A stretch of DNA of 6,221 bases from Nitrospiraceae bacterium. GTDB taxonomy: Bacteria; Nitrospirota; Nitrospiria; Nitrospirales; UBA8639. The position numbers were made by a program, and so were the translations under genes. Position 1 is the first letter of the stretch. Each line of letters opens with the position of its first letter. The DNA lies in NCBI GenBank assembly GCA_003523945.1, contig DOFS01000078.1, positions 1 to 6,221 on the forward strand, in the 5' to 3' direction. Shown here piece after piece: positions 1 to 6,135 of the stretch. The notes under the pieces are model-generated. The model saw nothing but the letters and a program-made list of their open reading frames with translations, was not told the origin of the DNA and made no database searches.

Positions 1-563
1 ATCAAGGGTTGGTCGGGATTACGCTGATCCGAAATAAATACGCCCTTTTGGCCAGAGCCATTCTCTGAGTGAGGCACATACACCATGAGTCCAGGGATCG
101 GTTCATTAAACACACCCGAATCAACAGCAAGAGTCAACTCATCTTCGATGACGCTCAGAGCCAAAGTCTTCAATGACACTTTGGCCCACGGCTGGCCCCA
201 TTGAGAAAGGTACACCGTTAAAAGAAATACCATTCCAGAAAAGACCGCCACAGGAAGGTTGATCCGCCAGAAACTAACCCCCGCGGCTCGAATGGCAGTC
301 ACCTCATTGTCAAACGATAGGCGATTAAATGCCGAAATTGAGGCAATCAAGCAGGCAATTGGTAAGGTTAGGACTAAAAAGGAAGGAAGCAAATGCAGAA
401 CAATCGACCCCAAGCCCGCCAAGCTAATTCCTCTAGATACCACTAAATCCACCAGCCGTAGCATTTCCTTCGTAAAAATGATGAAACACAATCCGGTGAG
501 GCTGGTCAAAAATGGGGGAAGTAACTCAAAAAAAATGTACCGATCGAGAAGTCTGATCAACAT
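1..563 (-). CDS. lptF: LptF, inner-membrane permease of the lipopolysaccharide export ABC transporter (N-terminal 187 residues, cut by window edge)
   Basis: LptF and LptG form the membrane part of the LptB2FG transporter, which extracts LPS from the inner membrane and passes it to LptC/LptA. Read on the minus strand, the protein begins MLIRLLDRYIFFELLPPF. It has hydrophobic segments at about residues 14-31, 52-78 and 102-120. Between the second and third lies the family's cytoplasmic motif (residues 79-97, with FNRLSFDNEVTAIRAAGVS), which matches the LptF/LptG pattern of a helix contacting the LptB ATPase. The stretch after residue 120 (QWGQPW, then a polar region with VDSGVF and GLMVYV) is the beginning of the periplasmic jelly-roll domain. 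The start and the PW motif resemble LptF more than LptG. The missing part lies left of the window. The ATG at 563 has no good ribosome site; a TTG three codons upstream (572) is an alternative. The gene is divergent from the csp gene. Family call strong; F versus G moderately strong. Confidence 0.88.
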   Translation of the reverse strand, partial: MLIRLLDRYIFFELLPPFLTSLTGLCFIIFTKEMLRLVDLVVSRGISLAGLGSIVLHLLPSFLVLTLPIACLIASISAFNRLSFDNEVTAIRAAGVSFWRINLPVAVFSGMVFLLTVYLSQWGQPWAKVSLKTLALSVIEDELTLAVDSGVFNEPIPGLMVYVPHSENGSGQKGVFISDQRNPDQPL

Positions 564-689
564 CTTGGACAATACGGATGAATAAAAAGTGATAAAAAAT
601 GTCGGATAACCAACATGGCCCCCTCGGCCATTAATTCCAAATCTGGAACAATTACCCTACCGGCGAAATAGTAGGGAATGAATTTCCTC

Positions 690-706
690 CTGTCATTTAT
701 TGACAG
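690..706. repeat. Inverted repeat CTGTCA-N5-TGACAG overlapping a -35 box
   Basis: Two perfect 6-base arms (690-695 and 701-706) surround TTTAT. The right arm shares bases with the TTGACA at 700-705. A small palindrome over a -35 element is a typical position for a dimeric repressor. The arms are short, so chance is possible, and no regulator can be named. Confidence 0.4.
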
Positions 707-728
707 ATTCTTTAAACTGTGCTACACC
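700..728 (+). promoter_or_regulatory. Probable sigma-70-type promoter for the csp leader transcript
   Basis: A perfect TTGACA (700-705) is followed by 17 bases and TACACC (723-728). The -10 box is weak (three of six), but a TG at 720-721 gives an extended -10. Transcription would begin near 735 and meet the terminator at 779-820, giving either an RNA of about 85 nucleotides or, on read-through, a long csp leader. Confidence 0.5.
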
Positions 729-778
729 ATCCTCGTTTTTGTATTATGGTTAAAGAAGTGAAAAGGATATTACGCCGT

Positions 779-820
779 GAAGCCGAGAGAGGAATGAACT
801 CCTTTTTCGGCTTTTTTTTT
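779..820 (+). terminator. Strong intrinsic terminator upstream of csp (attenuator or end of a small RNA)
   Basis: The arm 780-793 (AAGCCGAGAGAGGA) pairs along all 14 positions with 800-813 (TCCTTTTTCGGCTT), with two G-U pairs and a 6-base loop (794-799). T runs unbroken from 812 to 820. This is the clearest terminator in the window. No plus-strand gene ends before it; it sits about 60 bases ahead of the csp start. It must therefore end a short noncoding transcript or control read-through into csp. Confidence 0.85.
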
Positions 821-836
821 AGGAACGCACAAATTT

Positions 837-842
837 TATAAT
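837..842 (+). promoter_or_regulatory. TATAAT box, possible second csp promoter
   Basis: A perfect TATAAT lies 36 bases before the csp start codon and just after the terminator. The -35 position falls in the T tract (about 814-819) and matches poorly, so this promoter would need an activator or another feature. If used, it gives a leader of about 30 nucleotides that escapes the upstream terminator. Confidence 0.4.
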
Positions 843-867
843 CTATATCCACAAGTGCTCTAATTGG

Positions 868-872
868 GGAGG
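868..872 (+). promoter_or_regulatory. Ribosome binding site that fixes the csp start
   Basis: GGAGG lies six bases before the ATG at 879, within a longer purine run (866-873). It overlaps the alternative in-frame TTG at 864, so translation from TTG is very unlikely. Confidence 0.8.
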
Positions 873-878
873 GCCATC

Positions 879-1100
879 ATGAGAAGTAAGGGAACGGTAA
901 AATGGTTTAATGATCGAAAAGGTTTTGGATTCATTCAAGTTGAAGGTGGACAGGACGTGTTTGTCCATTATTCCGCTCTTCAAGAAGACGGATTTAAATC
1001 CCTAAAGGAGGGGGAATCCGTCGAATTTGACTTGGTAGAAGGAGCAAAGGGTCCGCAGGCTGCCAACGTCACTAAATCAGGAATTGGCCAACCTTCGTAA
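879..1100 (+). CDS. csp: Cold-shock-domain protein (CspA family, 73 residues)
   Basis: This is a small single-stranded RNA/DNA-binding protein of the CspA family, a cytoplasmic RNA chaperone fold (five-stranded OB barrel). The protein starts [23 protein letters not shown]1 is KGFGFI at residues 14-19 and RNP2 is VFVHY at 27-31. The nucleic-acid-stacking aromatics W9, F16, F18, F28, H30 and Y31 are all present, as is the usual GxxVxFxxxxGxKGPQAxNV ending. At 73 residues it is slightly longer than the commonest 65-70, with a short GIGQPS tail. The ATG at 879 is chosen for its strong ribosome site; a TTG at 864 would add five residues that do not fit the family. It appears monocistronic, with terminators before (779-820) and after (1125-1168). 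The upstream terminator suggests control by transcript read-through. Whether it responds to cold or is constitutive cannot be read from the protein, nor can the paralogue letter. Confidence 0.95.
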   Translation: MRSKGTVKWFNDRKGFGFIQVEGGQDVFVHYSALQEDGFKSLKEGESVEFDLVEGAKGPQAANVTKSGIGQPS

Positions 1101-1124
1101 GCACTGTTGAGTATCTATCTCTAT

Positions 1125-1168
1125 CGCCTTCTTACCTACTTTTGAGTGGTGAAGGGGGCGAGGTTTTT
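1125..1168 (+). terminator. Intrinsic terminator after csp
   Basis: CGCCTTCTTACC (1125-1136) pairs with GGTGAAGGGGGCG (1148-1160) using G-U pairs and one bulged base, with an 11-base loop. A five-T run follows (1164-1168). It starts 24 bases after the csp stop codon. The T tract is short and the stem imperfect, so it is weaker than the hairpin upstream of csp. Confidence 0.65.
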
Positions 1169-1257
1169 GGGTTCCCTATGGATCAACTTTTTTTCAAAAA
1201 TAATAAGGTAAGAGTATTCCTTGATCTGTCATAACTTACAATTGACTTGTTATCTAA

Positions 1258-1291
1258 GAAGGTTAGGAGGTCATGGGCCTGCTAAGCCTTC
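1258..1291. repeat. Inverted repeat just upstream of the NHL-gene promoter
   Basis: GAAGGTTAG (1258-1266) pairs with CTAAGCCTTC (1282-1291) with one bulged G, around a 15-base loop. No T tract follows, so it is not an intrinsic terminator. It ends two bases before the -35 box at 1293, a position compatible with an operator or activator site. The rest of the spacer 1169-1397 shows only the promoter and ribosome site listed separately. Confidence 0.4.
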
Positions 1292-1292
1292 C

Positions 1293-1322
1293 TTGACTTC
1301 GCTATTTTTCTCCTGGTAGACT
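1293..1322 (+). promoter_or_regulatory. Probable promoter of the NHL-repeat gene
   Basis: TTGACT (1293-1298) and TAGACT (1317-1322) are 18 bases apart, matching sigma-70-type consensus at five and four of six positions. Transcription would start near 1329, giving a leader of about 70 bases. A TATACA at 1362-1367 is a weaker rival with no good -35. Confidence 0.5.
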
Positions 1323-1386
1323 TTTCTCGTAAGTCGTTGTATTTATTGCAAAATTTCAAATTATACACAATTGACTCATCAATTTC

Positions 1387-1392
1387 AGAGGA
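1387..1392 (+). promoter_or_regulatory. Ribosome binding site that fixes the NHL-protein start
   Basis: AGAGGA lies five bases before the ATG at 1398. An in-frame TTG at 1371 would add nine residues but has no ribosome site. Upstream of that the frame has no ATG, GTG or TTG before an in-frame TAG at 1317-1319, so no longer protein is possible with ordinary start codons. Confidence 0.75.
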
Positions 1393-1397
1393 ACAGC

Positions 1398-4343
1398 ATG
1401 ACAAAACTTCTCGATGCCTTATTTTTTGAAAACCCGCTATCTCGAAACAGGTTGTTGACCGTAGAAAGTGGGGAGGAAGACTGGGGAGCAGGACAAAACC
1501 AGGATGCCAATATTCCTCAGGCACCAGACAACTTACGTGCTATCCCTGATCATACGCGCATTACCCTCACATGGGATCCTGTCCCTGAAGCCCTGTATTA
1601 CAACGTTTATTTCATGACCACCAAAGGCGTTCAAATTAAGCCAAATGAACTGACCAGACCAGTAGCAGGGCATGAGGATTTTATCCCAAAAGTTGGGATT
1701 ACAAAAGAAAAAGCCAATTGCATTGAAGGAGCGATATCTCCTTATGAACATAACGACTTAGCCAATAACTTTTGTTACCACTATGCAATCTCTGTGGTCA
1801 CAGAAGAGGGTGAAAGTCTATTGTCTGAGGAAGTGATGTCGATTCCCTCCCCCTATCTCTCCGTAATGCAAATCGGATGTGAAGGCGTCGACGATGGAGA
1901 ATTCAAATCACCAACCGGCATTGCTATTGATAAAGACGGAAATATCTATGTCGGCGATACAGACAATCATTCAATTCAGAAGTTTGACCGATCGGGAAAA
2001 TTTCTTGCCCGTTGGGGGGACGAACCCGATTCAAGCGAAGGAAAATTTTATTACCCACGTGGCATCGCCACCTCACCAGAAGGAGAGGTGTATGTGGCCG
2101 ACAGTGGGAACAATCGCATCCAAAAATTTGATTCAGAAGGTAATATTATCAACGCATGGGGGAAATTTGGTTTTGCCTGGCGAGGGGCGGAAGCCGGGAA
2201 ATTTGATGTCCCTTGGGGTGTTACCACCGATTCCCAAGGCAACCTGTTTGTCTCTGATACCAGCAATGCAAGAATTCAAAAATTCCTGCCAAACGGATCC
2301 CCTGTCCTCAAGTGGGGCCGTGACGGGGGATATGACGGGGCGTTCTTTTTTCCTCGCGGACTCGCAGTTGACTTTGTAGGGAATATTTATATTGCTGATG
2401 AGGGGAACAATCGGATTCAAAAGTTTGATGCACGCGGTAACTTTCTCCTGAAGTGGGGAAAGGAAGGGAATGCCCCTGGCCAATTCAAAGCCCCATGGGG
2501 AGTCGCCTGCGACCCGTTGGGATATGTGTACATTGTCGACAGCGGAAATCACCGTGTCCAAAAATTTGATTCTAGCGGAACCTATCTAACTTCATGGGGA
2601 AATCGTGGATTAACCGAAGGACAGCTGAATTTCCCGTCAGGGATCGCAGTAGACAAAGAGGGATATGTATACGTAATAGACAGCGGCAACCATCGTTTAA
2701 CCAAGTTTGCCCCAACAGAAGAAGAACTCAATCGTGGCAAACAAGAAAAACGGGTTTCCAGCGATCTTACCGCCCCCATCAACCTTGCCGTTAAGCCGGG
2801 GGATACGGAAAACATCCTTAGTTGGCTCGAAGTTCCCAATGCCGTCAGTTACAACCTCTATTTTAGTACGGAACCCAATGTCTCTACAGAAACTTCAACA
2901 AAGATTGAAGGCGTGACCACCCCCTATATTCATAGTGGTCTCACGAATGACACGCCATATTTTTATGCCATGACTTCGGTCACTGAAGAAGGAGCAGAAA
3001 GCCAGCTTTCTGAGGAACAGACCGCTATTCCGGTTCTGATCGACATTTCGGCACCTCAAAATCCTGACATCGTCATAAACCATGGCGCTTACATGACCAA
3101 TAGTCCCGACATGGTCGCCACCATCTCAGCTAAAGACGTAGATAGCGGGGTGGCTGCCTATTTCATCTCTGAAAACCCCATGACTCCAAGCGGGACCATG
3201 CCTGGGTGGGTTGAGGTGGAGCCGGAACAAAAATTTGGAGCCACGATTCCTTTTACCACCTCTCCAACAGATGGAACAAAAACCGTCTACGTTTGGTTTA
3301 AAGATGCCAACAATAACGTTTCCGTTCCGGCCAGCACCCATATCCTTCTCAATACATCTGGGTATATTTGCGCCACAAAGTGGGGAAAACCAGGCCGGGG
3401 AGCCTCCCTCCTCCATGGAGGAGAATTTATTAGCCCTCTATACGGGCTGACGATTGATCGCCAAGGGTCATTATTTGTGGTTGATAACGGGAACAACCGA
3501 GTTCAGAAATTCGACCGTAATGGCAATTTCATCCTCCTATGGGGAAGTTTCGGTGCCGCTAATGGCGGTTTCAATAATCCAACCGGTATCGCATGTGATG
3601 GGAATGGCAATGTATATGTGGCAGACACCAATAACCATCGGATTCAAAAATTTGATGGGAAATTAGGGCATTACATGATGAAACTCGGATCCCGTGGTAA
3701 TGGCGAAGGACAGTTTAATGCTCCATGGGGTGTAGCGGTCGACCGAGTCCGCGGGTACCTGTATGTCGTCGATAGTGCCAACTTTCGGATTCAAAAGTTT
3801 GATGAAACCGGAGAATTTATCATGCAGTGGGGAAGCTTTGGGAATGGGGACGGGCAGTTTTATTTTGCGCGAGGCATTGCGGTAGATCAAACCGATGGAA
3901 CTGTCTACATAGTCGATATGGGGAATCATCGGATTCAAAAATTTGATACCAGCTCAAACGTCCTCCCCCAATTACTCACCAAGTGGGGCGGCGGAATTGG
4001 ACCTGGTCATGCCAGCAGCGCTCAAGCACAAGAACCTGGACAATTCCGATCACCCTGGGGTGTGGCGGTAGACGAATCAGGTGACGTATTTATCAGTGAT
4101 ACCGGCAACCAACGCATCCAAAAGTTTGATCGAGACGGTAACTTTATCACCCAATGGGGTGGCTTCGGCTCCCAGGATGGCCAATTCAACTTTCCCTATG
4201 GAATAGGGGCTGACTCCAGAGGACACATTTATTCCGTTGATAGCGGCAATATGCGAGTTCAGGAATTCATGCAGGCAGAGGAAGCCGAAGATCATTTCCA
4301 AGAAGAGGAAACGATGGCCTTTATTCCTGAAGCAGCCGAATAA
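1398..4343 (+). CDS. Double NHL-repeat beta-propeller protein with two FN3 domains and an Ig-like domain (981 residues), function unknown
   Basis: Domain order by residue: unassigned N-terminus 1-39; FN3-like 40-150; six-bladed NHL propeller 153-440; FN3-like about 458-546; Ig-like domain about 552-654 (GVAAYFISENP, then KTVYVWFKDANNNVS, a pattern common in bacterial surface proteins); second six-bladed NHL propeller 656-958; acidic tail 959-981. The blades share a (D/N)xGNxRIQKFD core; the KF pairs end at 196, 244, 296, 343, 390, 437 and at 705, 752, 801, 849, 910, 957. Each propeller begins with a lone strand (LSVMQIG; ICATKWG) and its last blade lacks that strand, as expected for Velcro ring closure. 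NHL propellers bind proteins, RNA or small ligands, and no catalytic signature is visible, so a binding or scaffold role is inferred. No signal peptide, lipobox or membrane segment is seen, although FN3 and Ig-like domains usually go with exported proteins. The gene appears monocistronic, with no frameshift or stop. Confidence 0.9.
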   Translation: MTKLLDALFFENPLSRNRLLTVESGEEDWGAGQNQDANIPQAPDNLRAIPDHTRITLTWDPVPEALYYNVYFMTTKGVQIKPNELTRPVAGHEDFIPKVGITKEKANCIEGAISPYEHNDLANNFCYHYAISVVTEEGESLLSEEVMSIPSPYLSVMQIGCEGVDDGEFKSPTGIAIDKDGNIYVGDTDNHSIQKFDRSGKFLARWGDEPDSSEGKFYYPRGIATSPEGEVYVADSGNNRIQKFDSEGNIINAWGKFGFAWRGAEAGKFDVPWGVTTDSQGNLFVSDTSNARIQKFLPNGSPVLKWGRDGGYDGAFFFPRGLAVDFVGNIYIADEGNNRIQKFDARGNFLLKWGKEGNAPGQFKAPWGVACDPLGYVYIVDSGNHRVQKFDSSGTYLTSWGNRGLTEGQLNFPSGIAVDKEGYVYVIDSGNHRLTKFAPTEEELNRGKQEKRVSSDLTAPINLAVKPGDTENILSWLEVPNAVSYNLYFSTEPNVSTETSTKIEGVTTPYIHSGLTNDTPYFYAMTSVTEEGAESQLSEEQTAIPVLIDISAPQNPDIVINHGAYMTNSPDMVATISAKDVDSGVAAYFISENPMTPSGTMPGWVEVEPEQKFGATIPFTTSPTDGTKTVYVWFKDANNNVSVPASTHILLNTSGYICATKWGKPGRGASLLHGGEFISPLYGLTIDRQGSLFVVDNGNNRVQKFDRNGNFILLWGSFGAANGGFNNPTGIACDGNGNVYVADTNNHRIQKFDGKLGHYMMKLGSRGNGEGQFNAPWGVAVDRVRGYLYVVDSANFRIQKFDETGEFIMQWGSFGNGDGQFYFARGIAVDQTDGTVYIVDMGNHRIQKFDTSSNVLPQLLTKWGGGIGPGHASSAQAQEPGQFRSPWGVAVDESGDVFISDTGNQRIQKFDRDGNFITQWGGFGSQDGQFNFPYGIGADSRGHIYSVDSGNMRVQEFMQAEEAEDHFQEEETMAFIPEAAE
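1854..2717 (+). repeat. First NHL propeller: six tandem protein repeats
   Basis: Six repeats of about 47-52 residues occupy residues 153-440. The turn before each central strand reads PTG, PRG, PWG, PRG, PWG, PSG in order. The repeats are alike in protein but clearly diverged in DNA, so they are old rather than recently expanded. Blade 3 carries a short insertion (FAWRGAEAG). Confidence 0.88.
3363..4271 (+). repeat. Second NHL propeller: six tandem protein repeats
   Basis: Six repeats occupy residues 656-958. Their turn motifs read LYG, PTG, PWG, ARG, PWG, PYG. Spacing between the KF pairs is 47-49 residues except for 61 between blades 4 and 5, where a Gly/Ala/Ser-rich insertion (around GPGHASSAQAQEPGQ, about residues 870-884) lengthens the loop. 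Blade 6 has the least conserved core (MRVQEF). Confidence 0.88.
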
Positions 4344-4391
4344 CCACATAGCTCTGGCAACATCCCCAGGAAACAATCACCCACATTGACC

Positions 4392-4432
4392 CTGATGCCA
4401 ACGGGAATACCTGCACCCGTTGGCATCAGTTT
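4392..4432 (+). terminator. Perfect 14-bp hairpin after the NHL gene (probable terminator or 3'-end stabiliser)
   Basis: CTGATGCCAACGGG (4392-4405) and CCCGTTGGCATCAG (4416-4429) pair perfectly around a 10-base loop. Only three T follow, so intrinsic termination would be inefficient by the usual rule. The stem begins 48 bases after the stop codon at 4343. It could terminate, protect the 3' end or do both. Confidence 0.6.
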
Positions 4433-4457
4433 AAGGCCACACCCGAATCCTCGGCTG

Positions 4458-4506
4458 AGAATACAGTTAGCTGTTGATTCTGACTGGTATTGGGTGTTCT
4501 CCCAAT
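4458..4506. repeat. Two small adjacent inverted repeats upstream of the guaB promoter
   Basis: The first is AGAATACAG (4458-4466), TTAG loop, then CTGT-TG-ATTCT (4471-4481), a nine-pair stem with a two-base bulge. The second is ATTGGG-TGTTCT-CCCAAT (4489-4506). Its CCCA can instead pair with TGGG just downstream (about 4511-4514), so the two structures compete. They end about 25 bases before the -35 box and would lie outside the guaB transcript, so an operator role or a 3'-region role for the NHL mRNA is possible. Short stems; chance cannot be excluded. Confidence 0.3.
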
Positions 4507-4531
4507 CCCATCTGGGAAAACAAGAAGAACA

Positions 4532-4560
4532 TTGACTGACTTTTAAAAGAAAATTATGAT
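4532..4560 (+). promoter_or_regulatory. Strong sigma-70-type promoter of guaBA
   Basis: TTGACT (4532-4537), exactly 17 bases, then TATGAT (4555-4560): five of six matches in each box with optimal spacing. Transcription would start near 4567, giving a guaB leader of about 50 bases. That leader shows no purine-riboswitch-like architecture. Confidence 0.75.
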
Positions 4561-4615
4561 GAAAGACTTTTCCGCATACACATTTCGGCAAGGGACAGAA
4601 TACAAGGCCTAACTC

Positions 4616-6076
4616 ATGTTGGAGAAACAATTACGAATAGGGCTTACTTTTGATGACGTGGTTTTGGTCCCACGCCATTCAAATATCATCCCATCTGATG
4701 TGGATCCCTCCACCCAACTCACTCGAAATATTCGTATCAATATCCCCATTCTGAGCGCGGCCATGGACACCGTCACCGAAGGGCGATTAGCCATTGCGAT
4801 AGCGCGTGAAGGAGGGATTGGAATTATTCACCGCGCACTCTCCCCTGACATGCAAGCCTCAGAAGTCGATAAGGTCAAAAAATCAGAAAGCGGGATGATC
4901 CTTTCTCCGATTACCATCTCCCCGGATCATACTATTCGCGATGCCCACCATCTCATGTCGACCTACCGCATATCCGGAATCCCTGTAACCAAAGACGGCA
5001 AATTGGTTGGAATCTTAACGAATCGAGACCTTCGTTTTGAAAACCGTCTGGATCTCAAAGTTTCCCAGGTTATGACGAAAAACAACCTAGTGACTGCCCC
5101 TGAGGGGACTGGATTAGACCAGGCCCAGGCAATTCTTCATGAGCATCGCATTGAAAAACTTCCGGTCGTGAATGATCAATTTGAGCTAAAAGGGTTGATC
5201 ACCATTAAAGACATTCAGAAAAAAATCAAATATCCTTTTGCCTGCAAAGATGCGCACGGGCGTCTGCGCGTTGGCGCGGCCGTCGGGGTCGGACCTGATG
5301 TAGAAGAACGGCTGGAACGGCTCACAAAAGCTGGAATTGACCTAATCGTTGTCGATACCGCTCATGGGCACTCTCAAAGCGTCTTGGACAAAGTCAAAGA
5401 CATTAAATCCCGCTATCCGGACCTGGAGCTGATGGCAGGAAATGTCGCAACTTCTGCTGCTACGCTGGATCTCATTAAGGCCGGAGCAGATGCCATTAAA
5501 GTTGGAGTCGGGCCAGGCTCAATCTGCACCACCAGAATTGTATCAGGAGCCGGAGTCCCTCAACTAACGGCAGTGGCTGATTGTGCCACCGTCGCCAAAG
5601 AACACCAAATACCCTTAATTGCTGATGGAGGCATCAAATACTCGGGAGATCTCACCAAGGCCCTCGCGGCCGGGGCCTCTTGCGTAATGATCGGATCACT
5701 TTTTGCCGGAACCGAAGAATCGCCAGGTGAAACCGTGTTGTATCAGGGCCGAACCTACAAAGAATACCGGGGGATGGGATCACTGGGAGCCATGGAACGA
5801 GGAGGAAAGGATCGCTACTTTCAAGAAGGCCGCGAAACTTCCAAATTAGTTCCCGAAGGCATTGAAGCCAGAGTTCCCTATAAAGGAAATCTCGCGGTCA
5901 TGGTCTATCAATTAGTCGGAGGGCTGAAGGCAGGAATGGGGTACTGCGGATGTCGGACAATCGAAGAACTTCAACAGAATGCTCAGTTCCTTCAGCTCAC
6001 CTCTGCAGGGCTTCGGGAGGCCCACGTTCATGATGTGGTGATTACCAAAGAGGCCCCAAATTATCGGGCTGACTAA
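4616..6076 (+). CDS. guaB: Inosine-5'-monophosphate dehydrogenase (IMPDH)
   Basis: IMPDH oxidises IMP to XMP with NAD+, the committed and usually rate-limiting step of guanine nucleotide synthesis, in the cytoplasm. At 486 residues it has the standard full length. The TIM barrel is split by a CBS pair: first barrel part about 1-92 (TFDDVVLVP at 11-19, SAAMDTVTE at 47-55), CBS domains about 94-145 and 150-206, and the second barrel part from about 215. Active-site features seen: DTAHGHS (247-253), GPGSICTTR with catalytic Cys304, the phosphate-binding DGGIKYSGD (337-345), the GMGSLGAM loop (386-393), the flap with the Arg400-Tyr401 pair, and the C-terminal [12 protein letters not shown]. The ATG at 4616 follows directly on an in-frame TAA (4610-4612), so no longer start exists; a weak AAGG (4604-4607) serves as ribosome site. 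It has its own promoter and is followed after 59 bases by guaA. The intact CBS pair suggests adenine/guanine nucleotide allostery, as known in the family. No anomaly seen. Confidence 0.98.
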   Translation: MLEKQLRIGLTFDDVVLVPRHSNIIPSDVDPSTQLTRNIRINIPILSAAMDTVTEGRLAIAIAREGGIGIIHRALSPDMQASEVDKVKKSESGMILSPITISPDHTIRDAHHLMSTYRISGIPVTKDGKLVGILTNRDLRFENRLDLKVSQVMTKNNLVTAPEGTGLDQAQAILHEHRIEKLPVVNDQFELKGLITIKDIQKKIKYPFACKDAHGRLRVGAAVGVGPDVEERLERLTKAGIDLIVVDTAHGHSQSVLDKVKDIKSRYPDLELMAGNVATSAATLDLIKAGADAIKVGVGPGSICTTRIVSGAGVPQLTAVADCATVAKEHQIPLIADGGIKYSGDLTKALAAGASCVMIGSLFAGTEESPGETVLYQGRTYKEYRGMGSLGAMERGGKDRYFQEGRETSKLVPEGIEARVPYKGNLAVMVYQLVGGLKAGMGYCGCRTIEELQQNAQFLQLTSAGLREAHVHDVVITKEAPNYRAD

Positions 6077-6135
6077 AATCTGGTTCTGCCCTTAAGTCAG
6101 TCAGTTCCCACGTTGACAAATTAACTCGCAGGCTC

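Larger units (their letters stand above)
564..878. other. Divergent intergenic region between lptF and csp
   Basis: This 315-base spacer separates the starts of two divergent genes, so it must hold control signals for both. Seen in it: two small inverted repeats (ATGGCC-N5-GGCCAT at 615-631 and TTCCA-N4-TGGAA at 635-648), a third at 690-706, a probable rightward promoter (700-728), a strong rightward terminator (779-820) and a TATAAT box (837-842). I could not find a convincing promoter for lptF on the minus strand. No credible gene is present; see the rejected 31-codon frame at 746-841. Confidence 0.6.

Noticed and set aside
259..585. 108-residue plus-strand open frame
   Set aside because: It lies antisense to lptF, whose protein shows clear family motifs; its own sequence has no recognisable domain and begins inside the opposite gene.
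746..841. A 31-codon plus-strand frame (starts MVKEVKRILRREAERG) running through the csp upstream terminator
   Set aside because: No ribosome site precedes the ATG, and the FFGFFF stretch is simply the terminator's T tract translated. It is kept in mind only as a possible leader peptide.
864..878. TTG start extending the cold-shock protein by five residues
   Set aside because: The TTG is overlapped by the ribosome site of the ATG at 879, and the extension does not fit the family N-terminus.
1178..1233. 18-codon frame starting MDQLFFKNN after the csp terminator
   Set aside because: No ribosome site, very short, and AT-rich sequence of the kind that gives such frames by chance.
1282..1524. 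80-residue minus-strand frame across the NHL-gene promoter and start
   Set aside because: It covers the promoter, ribosome site and first 42 codons of the real gene and has no recognisable domain.
1854..4271. Regularly spaced repeats that could be mistaken for a CRISPR array or tandem DNA repeat
   Set aside because: The period of about 141 bases is a multiple of three, the repeats lie in one open frame and diverge at the DNA level; they encode NHL blades.
1879..4376. Many open frames of 60-166 residues on both strands across the NHL gene
   Set aside because: They are out-of-frame or antisense reflections of a repeat-rich gene and show no domain or ribosome site of their own. Several repeat because the NHL coding repeats do.
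4561..4615. Possible purine or nucleotide riboswitch in the guaB leader
   Set aside because: Only about 50 bases lie between the predicted transcription start and the ATG, with no three-way-junction layout or terminator.
6113..6118. TTGACA as a separate guaA promoter
   Set aside because: At 16-18 bases downstream there is only the guaA start region, with nothing resembling a -10 box; co-transcription with guaB is simpler.
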